A model generated the notes under the pieces. That model searched no databases. It was given only the letters and a program-made list of their open reading frames with translations, and was not told the DNA's origin. A DNA stretch of 64,000 nt, taken from the NCBI GenBank assembly GCA_002633025.1, contig NMRB01000648.1:225499-289498 (forward strand), given 5' to 3'. The position numbers and the translations under genes were made by a program. This DNA is from Notospermus geniculatus. Taxonomy: Eukaryota > Nemertea > Pilidiophora > Heteronemertea > Lineidae. Each line of letters starts with the position of its first letter. Within the stretch, counting starts at the first letter, position 1. Positions 1 through 11,125 of this stretch are shown piece by piece.

Positions 1-425
1 AGCTAGCTCGTGCTATGGGGTGCCTTTCCTGCCAAGGGGGTGTAATAATTAAGGTACCGTATCTATCTTGATTCAACAAGGATTGTTGGCCAGTCATTTG
101 GTTATTAACCCCTTTCCAGCCAGGCCAAGGGGTCTAATAAAATATCACTTCGATTCACCGCGGATTAGGCCTAGGTCTAGGGCCTACATGTACATGTCAT
201 GTGTGTATTAACCACTTCCCACCCAATTACTTAGACGTCCAGCTTATAAAGTATCTACCGGTACCTCAATTCAACAAGGTCAGGACTGTCACATGCTTCA
301 TTAACCCGTTCCCAACGAAGGAAGAAGTTGTGGATCTCGATTCACCAAGGAGGCCTAGCATGTGTTCTTCCCACCCAAGGGTCCAATAAAACATCATCTC
401 AATTCACCAGGGATTATAGACCTAC
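1..425. repeat. Degenerate tandem repeat at window edge
   Basis: A motif resembling CTCRATTCACCARGGATTA recurs near 67, 148, 264, 337 and 398. A second motif, ATTAACCCSTTYCCA, recurs near 105, 207 and 299. The spacing is irregular (about 60-115 bp), so this is an old, diverged tandem array that probably continues left of the window. No coding potential is seen. Confidence 0.6.
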
Positions 426-550
426 TGTGTGATATTAATTAAGATAAAAGAGGGCGCTGTGATCACGTTCATGAAAATCGGTTTTTACTGTGCAGTTGAG
501 CCCTGGATGTGTTAATATTTTTTAGGAATCACTTTACCATGTTTACAGTG

Positions 551-755
551 CGTTACTACTAGTGCAAAACTAAAATGATATGTGGCGCTGCTGACCTATT
601 ACTAAACGTAATGTAATGTCAGTTTGAATCGACCTACTTCAATGACTTAGGTTACTACGTTACTACTAGTGCAAAACTAAAATGATATGTGGCGCTGCTG
701 ACCTATTACTAAACGTAATGTAATGTCAGTTTGAATCGACCTACTTCAATGACTT
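551..755. repeat. Recent 107-bp tandem duplication
   Basis: The 98 bases at 551-648 are repeated without visible change at 658-755, a period of 107 bp. The lack of divergence points to a recent duplication, or to an assembly artefact from merged haplotypes. A short AGCTAAA-rich tract follows at about 797-823. Confidence 0.9.
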
Positions 756-818
756 CAGTTTAGCCAAGATAGTCATGTTTGGTATCAAACTATAAAAGCT
801 AGAAGCTAAAAGCTAAAA

Positions 819-877
819 GCCTGAAGAAGACCCCGATTGGGGGTCGAAAATTTGCAAACCTCTGGAAGTTGACTTCC
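819..877 (+). repeat. Half copy of the 14.8 kb hairpin repeat
   Basis: This segment contains GACCCCGATTGGGGGTCGAA followed by a GAAGTTGACTTCC-type tail. It resembles the right arm of the long perfect hairpin at 14821-15053 (near 14989-15040). It appears to be a single diverged arm of the same family. Confidence 0.5.
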
Positions 878-1014
878 CATTTCCATAGCGTACTCTTAAC
901 CTGCCCTCGTCACCTGCTAACCAATTTCCCCTCTTCAAGTAAACACAAGCATCAACAAAGCACAACAAACAGGCAAGCCTACGGCATCTCCGATGCCTCT
1001 AGTTCTATGTGTAA

Positions 1015-1323
1015 AGGCCCGTTTACACTAGGTTGCACCAAGTTGCAAGTTGCAGCAACTTGCAACTTTGTGCAAACTACCTGGGACGGTTTACACATAG
1101 AAAAATCGATGCAACCTCCAGCGTGATCGAGTTGCAACAAGTTGCAGGCCCGTTTACACATGCAACTTTTATGAAACTTTTTGGTCTCATCAGGTTTATG
1201 CAACAAGTTGCATGAAGTTGCATATGAAAAGTTGCATGTGTAAACGGGCCTTTAACCGTCCCAGGTAGTTTGCAACAAGTTGCCGCAACTTGCAACTTGG
1301 TGCAACCTAGTGTAAACGGGCCT
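1015..1323. mobile_element. MITE with AGGCCCGTTTACAC ends (TAA target site)
   Basis: Long terminal inverted repeats begin AGGCCCGTTTACACTAGG at the left and end with its reverse complement at the right, flanked on both sides by TAA (1012-1014 and 1324-1326). A second, inner inverted repeat pair with the same AGGCCCGTTTACAC start lies at 1146-1180 and 1217-1251, so the element is either compound or nested. A 3-bp TAA duplication fits the PIF/Harbinger superfamily. No transposase is encoded. Confidence 0.8.
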
Positions 1324-1925
1324 TAAGGTTTACCTTTAGCTATTGTTTGCAGGGCGCTGAATACAAAAGCTAAAAAGTGCACCTTATAGAGTTAAGGTGG
1401 CTTCTAGTACAATACGGTCCATGGAATTAGTTATCCTATTTACCGGTAGTTGCATTTAAAAAGCAAGGTACTCAGCCCAACTAAACCGGTGAATAATTGA
1501 ATGCATCAGAAGATTCCCCACACACGAATTACTGCAGAATCCCCTTGACTTCAGAATGGAATCACCCGCTAGCAGTGAAGTTGGGAATTCCCAATCTTGA
1601 GCACTCTGTGACTAGCGCTGATGACTGCCGGATCATACATATTTCATGAGTGTGGTGGTTGTGCTTACTCAGGTTCCACTTATCGGCAATTCAGTGGCTG
1701 GAATCTTTTGCATTCTCGGTGGGTTTCTTCTAACCCTGACTTCATGAGAATATCACTGTACAGAATTTAATACTCAAACAGATCGAGTCAAATCACATAT
1801 TCGTACTTTGACACATTGCTGATGTGGGGCAGATCCGTTTGGATTCCAATACAAAAATATTTTGGGATTACCAACCATCTTCATTTATGTTTCGATTGGT
1901 AAGTCCATATTTTTGACTACGGTAG

Positions 1926-2102
1926 CAGGGCCGTATTTAGTGTTTTGGTCCTGGGGGGGGGCAAAAGCCTCTCTGGGGGGGGGGCAGACGACCTCTTTTT
2001 GCCGTTTTTTGCCCAAAATCTGCATGAAAATCACGTTTTTTGGTTGGCTCTGGGGGGGCAACTGCCCCCTAGCCCCCTCCCCCCCCGCTAAATACGGCCC
2101 TG
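1926..2102. mobile_element. Small MITE, CAGGGCCGTATTTAG ends
   Basis: A 15-bp inverted repeat, CAGGGCCGTATTTAG, bounds 177 bp and is flanked by GGTAG on both sides (1921-1925 and 2103-2107). The interior is rich in G and C runs. The superfamily cannot be decided from these short ends. Confidence 0.75.
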
Positions 2103-2168
2103 GGTAGTTACGATATACTTGTATCTTTGTAAGTGATTTGGTTCCTTACTACCTCAGACAGTCATTTG

Positions 2169-2492
2169 TAATGAGGAGGGCGCCGTAGTAGCACCACAGG
2201 GCGTCGCTGCAAGCGTTGTGACCGAAATTTATTTAGGCATGAAAATAATCCATTGCTTGGTCACCCGACAGTAAAACTTACATGTACATCATCTTGTAGT
2301 AGATGAAAATTTCTCTAATTTCATTGCTTTTTTCCTTAAAACGACGAAATGTGATACCGATAAAAGCATATGTTTTGTCTCATTATTCCTGTCCAAAAAT
2401 GTACAGGTCATTTTCTGCAACGTCACCACCTAAAATGAAGTCAGTGACGTGGCTAAGGTCGCTTAGCTTGCAGCGCCGCCCTGGTCGGTATT
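2169..2492. mobile_element. Approximately 320-bp MITE, CACCTAAAATGA family, copy 1
   Basis: The span shares an internal GATAAAAGCA / TGTCTCATT / TTCCTG block and a CACCTAAAATGAAGTCAGTGAC block with 7583-7841. In the opposite arrangement it shares them with 33081-33463. Termini resembling CGCTGCAAGCG and GCTTGCAGCG form imperfect inverted repeats. A fragment of the same family (CACTCACAGCGCCGACCTG) occurs near 4600-4655. Confidence 0.55.
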
Positions 2493-3336
2493 AAACAAAA
2501 AAGTGCCCTCATTAAATCATTGAGAGAAAGTGCATGCTGTTTTCAGCTGCTCCCCATCTAAAAACAGAATTTGAATGGACAAAAAATAATCTGTCAGCAG
2601 GAGACTGCAGCATGTGCCTTTTCGATGTATATTTTATCGTTGTATCAGAATCGAACCAATTGACTTTTAGATTACGAAGAAAGAATCAATGAAATTGACT
2701 ATTATGTGCAAATCCTGTGGGTCTTGGTGAATGTACTAACCGCTATCTCCTGAGCAAAATTTTATTCGTGACATTAATTGCTCTTGTGTGCAACAAAATT
2801 TTGTAAGATTTCTGCTTTCCTGGCCCCAAAAGCGTATATCTTTATCCATCGTGTTTGATATTTTTTGGCATGCATGGAAAAATCTCTCGTGTGCGGCCGG
2901 CAGCCGAAAGCAAGTTCTTATGTCGTTTTGCTATGGTGCATGCCTGGAAAGTTACTAGTGACACAAGATTATGACATAAGACTGCGCATGGTAACTGGGA
3001 CGCAACGTCACATGACGTCAAATAGAGTGTTTGCACGTGACGTCACAGCGGCCATGTTGGAGGCATACAACAAAAGAACAGACTTCCAAAACAATCGAAG
3101 GTAATCTCCGTAGACCGTGACTGGCGACAAATTCTTTTGTTCATACCTCCAACATGGCCACCGGTGCAAACACTCTATACTCGGACCCAGCATCCTAAGC
3201 CAAGGACGCACTAGATTGTAAAACTTCAGTTCAATATCCTCTCTTATGCACTGGTTAATGAGATGTGTGGACCCCCTCCCTCGTTCGGGGGTCGACACCA
3301 ATTTGACGCTGCATCAGCGTCGAATTCCGAGCTGGT

Positions 3337-3526
3337 GAAAGGGGCTGTTCATTTTCGTCACTTGAGGAATCTGAGTTGTGATCCTTGGGAAAACGGAAAA
3401 GCTATCAACTGCAAATTGCAGGGATTATTTGTATAATCGCTGTAAATTGCAGCTTCATAGCTTTCTCCATTTTCTCAAGGATCACAACTCATATTCCTCA
3501 ATTGACGAAAATAAACAGTCCCTTTC
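3337..3526. mobile_element. Foldback MITE, 190 bp
   Basis: Arms of about 70 bp start GAAAGGGGCTGTTCATTTTC at the left and end with an imperfect reverse complement at the right. They enclose a short loop containing two GTAAATTGCAG-like segments. No clear target duplication is visible. Confidence 0.75.
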
Positions 3527-3719
3527 CTCCACCGATGAAAACATACAGCTGGCGAATTAAAAGATACATGTAGTCTTGTTCTGTCGAGCGTCTGAAGTAA
3601 ATTGTTCTTCTAACACTATAACAGTCGAGATTTAAAAAAAACGGTTCAGTCCTGGCGAGACGGTGAGCGTCCGGGTGGATGTTGTCAGTACATACATGTA
3701 GGCTTCTCCAAATTATGAA

Positions 3720-4090
3720 TTGCTGACATTACCCCTGCGAAACAGAAGTTGAAAGTTCTAGTCTGAACTTGAATTTGCAACTTAATTCAACTTCAGAATA
3801 ACTTGAATGATGTTGACCATTCAACTTTTGCAACTAAGTTGACTGCAGTATTGGATCGCCTGTCTGAGAAAAAAGTTGAACAAAGTTGATCTGAGAGAAG
3901 TTGAAATTTCTAGTTTAAACTTGAACTGCTAATTTCCATCTGAAGTTGAATTAAGTTGACTCTACAGGGTGGGCCAGAGAAAGTGTCCCTCGAACAATAG
4001 CATTTCTATTGTTTCCCTATTGTTCGAGGGACACTTTCTCTGGCCCACCCTGTAGTAGAATTCTGCGGTATTGGAACGCCTGTCGGGATA
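3720..4090. repeat. AAGTTGA-rich tandem repeat, interrupted
   Basis: Many AAGTTGAA words and a repeated GCAGTATTGGATCGCCTGTC segment (near 3845, and again as GCGGTATTGGAACGCCTGTC near 4065) show a unit of roughly 150 bp once the inserted hairpin at 3965-4052 is removed. Confidence 0.55.
3965..4052. mobile_element. 88-bp hairpin MITE at a TA site
   Basis: Two 36-bp arms starting CAGGGTGGGCCAGAGAAAG are perfectly inverted around a 16-nt loop, with TA on each side. A shorter relative is at 56331-56404. The TA duplication and CAGGG ends are typical of Tc1/mariner-type MITEs. The perfect arms imply recent insertion. Confidence 0.85.
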
Positions 4091-4914
4091 TATTCTCTGA
4101 ATGTTCCTTTCAGTTTGATCCGATTCCAGCTGCTGCATGTGTTGATCTAGGCCTATAGGTACTTATAATTCACGGTGGCACTTTAAGTTTGACCACTAAC
4201 TCCTCAGTGGTTTCTGATCGAAATGGTGCCATTTTCACAGGGAATGTTGAGAATGACATGGGGTGGTCCTTAAGTGGGTGCCATTATATTTTTCATCCCT
4301 TATGCCATCCCCTCCCCACATGCATCCTGTGAACAAGGTGCGTGCCACGGGTATCATGCTAGAAATACATGTAGGCCTACAGTAATGGAAAACCAGCATT
4401 AGCAACAAACACCGTCCACTTCACAACTAATTTGTCCCTCTGATCTGTCGCCATAGTCACCAGCATGCACATCCTTTTGATACATGTAAGAATATCATAA
4501 CTTCATAGAGTACTGTAACCTCGGGTAGTCAGCATTGATTCATGATGATGAGGACCCAGTGTCCAGTCATGCCATTGACGTTCAATTTGCCAGAATCGCA
4601 CACTCACAGCGCCGACCTGTTGGGAGAAACGTCACGTGGGTTCCTCACTGAAAACGAGCGATAGGAGTTGTGAAATAAATCACCAGGGGGCAAACCAAAA
4701 AATAAAGTAAGGCCTGTAACTTCAAAAGTATTTTGACCTCATACACCTATAGAACCTCTACCTTCCTATAAAATTTCAACTCAGTCCATCATCAAGTATG
4801 GCCTCCGGGGATGCCGCCAAAAATTAACTTGAGGTATAGTGCCAATGTTTCATGTATATCCAATAAGAACTGTCAATCAGTTGACCTATAGGTGTCACTG
4901 CAGTATAATTAAAT

Positions 4915-5180
4915 GCCTTGCAGACCAATAGGAGCTGTCAGTGAGTTGACCAATAGGTGTCACTACGGCCCAATTCAATGCATATAGTGGCCCCATTCAT
5001 TCTTCATCGAGAAAAAATGAATCATGTGGATTTTCCTTTGTATTGGTCCGCTAGAACTTTGCTGCCATCTTTTGGCAATACGCACGGCTGACTGCTCATG
5101 CTTGACTGAGCACCTATCAGGAGAATATTCTGTACATAGAACTTTGCTGCCATCTTTTGGCAACAAGCACGACTGACTGC
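4915..5180 (+). repeat. Dispersed repeat, TTTGCTGCCATCTTTTGGC family
   Basis: This stretch matches the reverse complement of 62360-62523 over AACTTTGCTGCCATCTTTTG, GTATTGGTCCGCTAGAA and CCAATAGGTGTCACTACGGC. Inside this copy the AACTTTGCTGCCATC block is tandemly duplicated, about 80 bp apart. The family is not named from sequence alone. Confidence 0.6.
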
Positions 5181-5191
5181 TCCTATTAGAG

Positions 5192-5297
5192 TTGTTGTCT
5201 ATTCATGACTGGGTCCCAAACTGTTGCTGTACATTGCAAGTATTGTCACCCTACAGTGAACTGTTTGAAGTGCCGAACAGTTATGAATAGACAACAA
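5192..5297. repeat. Hairpin with TTGTTGTCTATTCAT arms
   Basis: TTGTTGTCTATTCAT at 5192-5206 pairs exactly with ATGAATAGACAACAA at 5283-5297, around a 76-nt loop. It adjoins the dispersed repeat at 4915-5180. It could be a small MITE. Confidence 0.6.
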
Positions 5298-6427
5298 TGC
5301 TAGACGTCTACCTGCATACCAAAGTTTCTTGGCTTGGTATTGAATAATGGCCACCAGGGGGCATGACTTGTCATGACATTTGGAATGTTTTGGTCAATAT
5401 TCTGAAAAAAAACTACCCGGTACTCTTACGAAAACTCGAAATTGTATGTCTAAAACTGTTCTTATTTCATCCTTAATACATGTATTTAGTCAAGCAGAAT
5501 TTCTATAATTATACTTGAGAATCTGCAACAGCCATGAGGTTGGAACGCCCAGAATATGGGTCATTGAGGGTGAAAAATCGTCTCCAAGGTATTGATATTC
5601 CTGTAAATGTTTACCTTAGAGAAATTTATTGTTGGTTGTGTTTTAATGAACGAGTACAAAAAAAGCACCAATAGATGACAAAAAGGCAACCGTATTTTTA
5701 AAGCTAGTATTGATTTATCAGATTTTGTAAGAAAGTCTGCTGTTATTTAGGGTAACAACGAACAATTGAAACCTACGATCAATGGGAATGATAGAAAATA
5801 TTATAAAAATATTATAAATTATGACAAGAGGAATTTTTCAGTCGTGGTTTTTTGCCGTGACTATTTGTTCGTTCTTGAAATAATTCTGGTGCCTGAACCG
5901 GGCTGTTGGGCGAAGACCATTATTCTTCCTGCTAATTTTAACATCTCTTTTGTATACTTTCTCTGAAATTTCTAAACTTTTCAATTTCATATGCTTGGTT
6001 AGTCATGTACATAGTCATAGATAAAAACGATTGAGTTGAATGCGTTCCCGATTATGCTGATGCACATGCACTAGGGTGCACCAAGCTGGGGCAAAATTGT
6101 CATCAAAATTTCTGAATACATGTATATTCAATAAAGACTAACATAAACCATGAGCCCGGAATCAGAATCTCTATTAAAAAATGGTAACGACCTGCATACA
6201 AAAATCTCCCATTTACTTAATAGCCGAAGAGTTTTATTAGAGCGCACAAACGACACATGATATATCAAAATGAAAACAGTTGCCTGAATTTGCAGTCACT
6301 ATATCCAGAAAATGAGATACATGTTATGAGGTACGTGATATCTCATCTTTTGGAAGTTGTTTTTAGTGATTGTGCCTGAAGAAGGCCCTTTGTTGTTTGA
6401 CATAAATTTTACCTTCACTTTAATTAA

Positions 6428-6880
6428 GTGGTGGTCCCAGTGGTGAATTGAAGGCATATCCAGTGGTAGAGGCCAGTGGATAAACAGTGGTAACACAGTT
6501 TTAGGCCTACCACTGGAACTGCAGTGGTGTCCAGTGGTAGTTTCAGTGGTGATCCCAGGGCGGCCAAATATGCAAATTAACACTGGATTCACCACTATTT
6601 TTCCAGTGGTGGTTCCAGTGTTAATGTAGCCCGGCAGTGTTTCCGCCAGAGGGTACTTAGGGTACTAAGCTTGTACCCTCAACGGAACAGAAAAGGGCCA
6701 TTTTCTTTAATTTCATGGGGTTTTTCCTGATTTTGAAGAAATTCGTACCCTCAAAAATATTTCTGGCGGATACCCTGCCCGGTCGCTTGGGGTACCACTG
6801 GAACATCATCATCCCAGTGGTAGTCTCAGTGGGATGATCTTCAGTGGTGGTTTCAGTGGTTTCATGGGTATTCCCAGTCG
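6428..6880. repeat. CCAGTGGT-rich low-complexity region
   Basis: CAGTGGT recurs more than a dozen times in irregular spacing, often paired with ACCACTG. It is split by a MITE at 6635-6777. It looks like a decayed minisatellite. Confidence 0.65.
6635..6777 (-). mobile_element. 143-bp MITE, CAGTGTTTCCGCCAGA ends
   Basis: Inverted ends CAGTGTTTCCGCCAGA and TCTGGCGGATACCCTG bound the element, with CCCGG flanking both sides as a possible 5-bp target duplication. A second, diverged copy in the opposite orientation lies at 22260-22401. Both translate to similar short open frames only because they are the same repeat. Confidence 0.75.
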
Positions 6881-6887
6881 ACATGTA

Positions 6888-7098
6888 TACTGTAAACCGT
6901 GAAATTTTCGTGTGCGTTTTATTTTCACGATTTTCGCGCTCGAGGGTCAAAACGCGAACATAAATCGCGCGAAAATCATTGGTTCTTGAGGTTTTATGAA
7001 GCTGAAGGGTTCCAATCGCGAAAAATTATTCTTTGCGAATTCGTAGACTCGAAAAATCGCGAAGATTTAGCGCCGCGAAAATTTCACGGTTTACAGTA
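6888..7098. mobile_element. 211-bp MITE, TGTAAACCGTGAAATTTTCG ends
   Basis: Ends TGTAAACCGTGAAATTTTCG and its reverse complement bound a region rich in CGCGAAAA words. The ends are set in TA context, as in Tc1/mariner-type MITEs. No coding sequence is present. Confidence 0.8.
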
Positions 7099-7582
7099 CT
7101 CAAAAGAACACCTCCTCCTCTGACCTTGACAGTGGTTGATTTTAATGACAGACTGAACCTTGCACAGCTACCACAGTGTACCCTAACTCCATCAGCGAGC
7201 TTCTTGATGGTACTTGGGAGCATGTTAAATTGATTTGTCATTCCAGTCTCACATGTTTGATGTAATTTTCCTCGTGTATTTCGCGTTAGTAGGAATCTCA
7301 CTTCTTCTGCAATCAATTTCTCTTCTCATAGACGGCAGATTGTTTCTGTAGGTTTATTGCAACGATTTCAAATAAGTCCTTGTGTGGCTTGCAGCATATG
7401 TTAACCTAATTTGGCAGCATATGAGGCCAGCTGCTGTTGTTTCAGAAGGTGAAATCAGTATTTTCACCCTTAATTGCATTTGTGAAATAAAATTGATAAC
7501 TTATGATGTGAATCAAGGGTGTAATATGGTAATAAAGAATAGTAGGCCTACTTGTAATTCATGGTCAACCTCCATTTGTAGA

Positions 7583-7841
7583 CAATGGGGAACCTGCACA
7601 CTAATGTCACGATGTGGCGCTGTGAGTGGTTGTTTTTATCTCATTCCTTAAGAGGTACATGTATACGATGGCGATAAAAGCAACATCTTTTGTGTCATTT
7701 TTCCTGCAGAAAAATAGGTAATTTTTTTCAATGATGCAGCGTCAACACCTAAAATGACGTCAGTGACATCGTTTTGGTACAAACAACCGCTTGCAGTGCC
7801 GACCTGTCGGGATAAACCGCCGGGCGGGTTCATCATTGGGT
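7583..7841. mobile_element. Approximately 260-bp MITE, CACCTAAAATGA family, copy 2
   Basis: It shares GCGATAAAAGCAACATCTTT, GTGTCATTTTTCCTG and CACCTAAAATGACGTCAGTG with copy 3 at 33081-33463 (inverted there). The imperfect terminal repeats are ATGGGGAACCTGC and GGCGGGTTCATCAT. The interior contains a TGACGTCA CRE-like octamer. Confidence 0.65.
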
Positions 7842-8049
7842 GGCCTCTTAAAAAATTAAACAAAAAGATATCAAATTAAAGATACAAAATTTCAGTACAA
7901 AAATTGCTGCATTTACAGTACATAATATTAAAAACACAAAATAGTAGCTTGTCATTTGAATTAAGAGAATAGTGCTTAAATTCATGAAACACATACACCT
8001 CATGATGATGATGATTGTGAGGCTTCACTGCAGGCTAAGCAACCCAAAA

Positions 8050-8171
8050 CTCATCAAAGTCCTGTAACTCGGGAATGACTTGACCCAGATTGCTGATGAC
8101 TGATATGTACTTTCATCTGTCACAACACTATCGCCAACCGGGTGAGCACATGGTCCATGGACCATTTCATG
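8050..8171 (+). mobile_element. ATGGTCCATGGACCAT repeat, truncated copy a
   Basis: The right end carries GGTGAGCAC, then the perfect 16-bp palindrome at 8150-8165, then TTCAT. It is preceded by a single TCCTGTAACTCGGGAATGAC unit like those in the array at 49261-49995. No left end is seen. Confidence 0.75.
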
Positions 8172-8761
8172 TAAATCTAGTTAGTTTTAAGATGGTGCCC
8201 AGATAATGAAATGTACTCTGAAAATTCATTGCTCCCACCAGTTGATTTCCCAAGTTTCCCATTAAAATATCAGCTGCCCAAAAATTATATCCCAGTTGGG
8301 ATTCAATTATAGTTTGAGTTGACAGCTTTTTCCTCCGTTGAATTATCAACGCAGAAAAACTGTTTTTGTTTGAAGTTAATTTGTGATATTGAAACATGCA
8401 TTGAAACAACTGCGAGTGGGACATCAGTGATACATTTTGTTCATCGATTTCCCTGGTTTATTTATGTTCTTAAAATCATGGTGTGACTTTTGGTAGGTTT
8501 GTCATGCAAGAAGATGTTTAGTGTCATCCTACACAACGCAGCATCAATGCTTTCTGCTCTAATGATGGGCTTTGTTCCTGCATTCTCCTGCACCCTCATA
8601 AATTATGATAATGTTCATCTACATGTACCTCTACAGTTGTGAAATTAACAAGTTTTTTGTTTGTCAAAGACTTAAGACGCTAGTAGATGTTTTCAAACCT
8701 ATGATGTCAAGGAGCTCTCTGTCAATGGCACAACCGAGGATTGAACCAACGTTAGTCAGGT

Positions 8762-9026
8762 GCAGATCCAGGGGGCAAACCCGGCCCCGGCCCCCATTTT
8801 TCGGTGACCAACGTTAGAAATATGCCCTTTACAAAGTGCCACAGAATTGCCTTGTAATTTGTCCCTCAGATGCTGGGAAATCACCCCAACGGCCTTCTAG
8901 ATTTCAAAATTTTCTGGGGGAGAAACCCCAGACCCCCTACGGCTTCGCACCTTTGGTGCTTACCTTTATCAGTCCCCCTGTGGCCTCCTGTGCCTCCCTT
9001 TTACCAGATTCCTGGATCCGCCCCTG
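8762..9026. mobile_element. GATCCAGGGGG repeat
   Basis: GCAGATCCAGGGGGC at the left and CCTGGATCCGCCCCTG at the right form an imperfect inverted pair. The interior has TTTTCTGGGGGAGAAACCCC and GGCTTCGCACC. Related ends occur at 15586-15650 and 56420-56530. Confidence 0.55.
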
Positions 9027-9603
9027 TTAGTCGTGGCGGGTGCGGCTCCATTGCCCCATCCGGACACCGCAATTTTCTGCGATCATCAACTCCAGTTTAT
9101 TATCCAAGAAATGAACCTGACAGATATTGATGAACATCATTATTGTTCACGATACTTTATAGTTCAACCAGCCAGCATGATTTTAGCCAAGATGCACTCA
9201 ATCCTAAGCCTGGTTTGGGAAAAATCCTTTGGTGTCAGACCTCTGAGCTTCTGTAGGGAGCCAGTCTTTTTGAGATTAATCCCAATTAATGCGTACTAAT
9301 CAATCATATTGCTGACCTCAAAGTCACCGCACCGTGTTATATCACTAATATTTCATCATGTCGTAAGTGCATCATGTTATGAATCCCGGACTGTCAGTTG
9401 AGTAGCAAACTCTAAGAAGGGTGAGTATGACAGATTGGTGTCTTGGCTATCGGGATGCATAGCCGTTGATTAAAACATTGATCTTGGTATCTTTTGGTCA
9501 TTCGGTTCACCAAGGCATGATCAGTGTTTGGAATTCAATTGTTACGTCTTACTTGAGGCATTCAGTTTTGTTCCACGCAATATTATTTTGACTTGAATAT
9601 TTT

Positions 9604-10193
9604 AAGGTCACCTCGGTGAGCTTATGCCATATGGACCAGTTCATCCGTCGTCTATGTCTGTCTCAGATTTCAAATATGGCCGCCAGTCAGCCATCTTGGA
9701 AACTGGACTCCCCTTTCGTCATGAACAATAGCAGCTAGAATGTCAGAGTGAAAATGTGTCTTGGTACCTACCGTATTACATGTATGTGTATGCCGAATTT
9801 TAGTCCATTTGGACTTCAAATATCGCTGCCTGGTCACCATCTTGGAAAGCGAGTCTTTTGCTCGTACTAACTACAGCAGCTAGAATGTTGTAACCCTGAA
9901 TTATAATAGGTACCCTATATGTGGACAGCAATTTTTGTCCCAATCGAACCTCTTATAGGCCACCAGTTTAGTTGGCCATTGTGAAAAATTGACTTTTGTC
10001 AATATCTTATGAACCATGGCAATGAGATTTTCTAACCTGGTGTCATATTGTATCCAGATACCTGTTCATTTATGTGTATTCCCAACTTTGACCAGGACCA
10101 TTTGACTTCTGTGGAACATGACTCATATTCATCATTGTGCCTCTGACACATACCCAGGACAGGTGAACACATGGTCCCTGGACCATTTCATTA
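9604..10193 (+). mobile_element. ATGGTCCATGGACCAT repeat, near full-length copy b
   Basis: The left end reads GGTCACCTCGGTGAGCTTAT and continues into a block containing GGACCAGTTCAT. The right end reads GGTGAACACATGGTCCCTGG. The two ends are therefore similar in direct orientation. The interior holds two diverged tandem units of about 147 bp, starting with TTCAAATATGGCCGCC near 9666 and a variant near 9813. No coding frame is recognised. Confidence 0.65.
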
Positions 10194-10919
10194 ATGAAAA
10201 GGAGCAGCAATTTACTAGGTATAGCATCATTATAAATTTTGGGCCGATGCCTAAAGTAAAATTGATTGAGGCATGCAGTGCTGTTGAAAAATTGACTCCT
10301 GGCGCAAAAATATTTGAGTGGGTGACAGCTGAGCCAAATGAGAATTTTCATTACTACTGGAGTTCATGTATTGACCAAACTTCCCCTGGCCAATTGAAAA
10401 TCAATATCTCCTCTTTGATTGTGCATGCCACTTTCTACAGCCATTCTTTGTATACTCAGACACAAAAAATGAACCAATCTTTTAAAAACTGCAGGCGCTC
10501 AGTTTTTTGAGCACCTCAATTTTTTAGGCGCTCAGTTCGCTATGGTGATCACAGTGCCATCTTCAGCACACGTGGACGAACTAACATGAATACAAACTTG
10601 TGTTCATAGATTTGATATTGACATCTTGGTTCAAACTGAGGAATAGAAATGCCATCTTCAGGCGATACCACTATCTATGAATACTTTTAACATTCATTAC
10701 CACACTCTCTCTCACGTAACATCCATCGACATTACAGATTTGCAAGGCACGCAGAATTTCAACTTTTTGGAGTGCTAGGCGCGTGCTTTTTTGCACCCCT
10801 TGGCGTGATTTTAGGTGTGCGAGTGCAGTTGCGCACCTTGATTCCACATGGACTTAGGATCCTTGGATATCTTCAAATAGGCTACCGGTTACTTCAGATG
10901 TCATTACACATTGGCATAA

Positions 10920-11125
10920 TGGGAGACTTTACTGCCGTTAGAGGCCCCCTGTTAGAGGACCCAAGAACGTCACAAAATTTGACGTCATAGACATAAGCCA
11001 TGACGTCCACATCATTGTGGGCGACGTCTTGGCATGCACTTCTTCTCTGTGACGTCAAATTTTGTGATGTTCTAGGACCGCTAACTGGTGGTGGCCTCTA
11101 GGCCTAATGCCAGTAAAGTCTCCCA
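10920..11125. mobile_element. 206-bp foldback MITE with CRE-like sites
   Basis: Arms begin TGGGAGACTTTACTG and include GTTAGAGG and GTCACAAAATTTGACGTCA segments, mirrored at the right by TGACGTCAAATTTTGTGA and CAGTAAAGTCTCCCA. Several TGACGTC motifs lie in the loop-proximal part. Confidence 0.75.
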
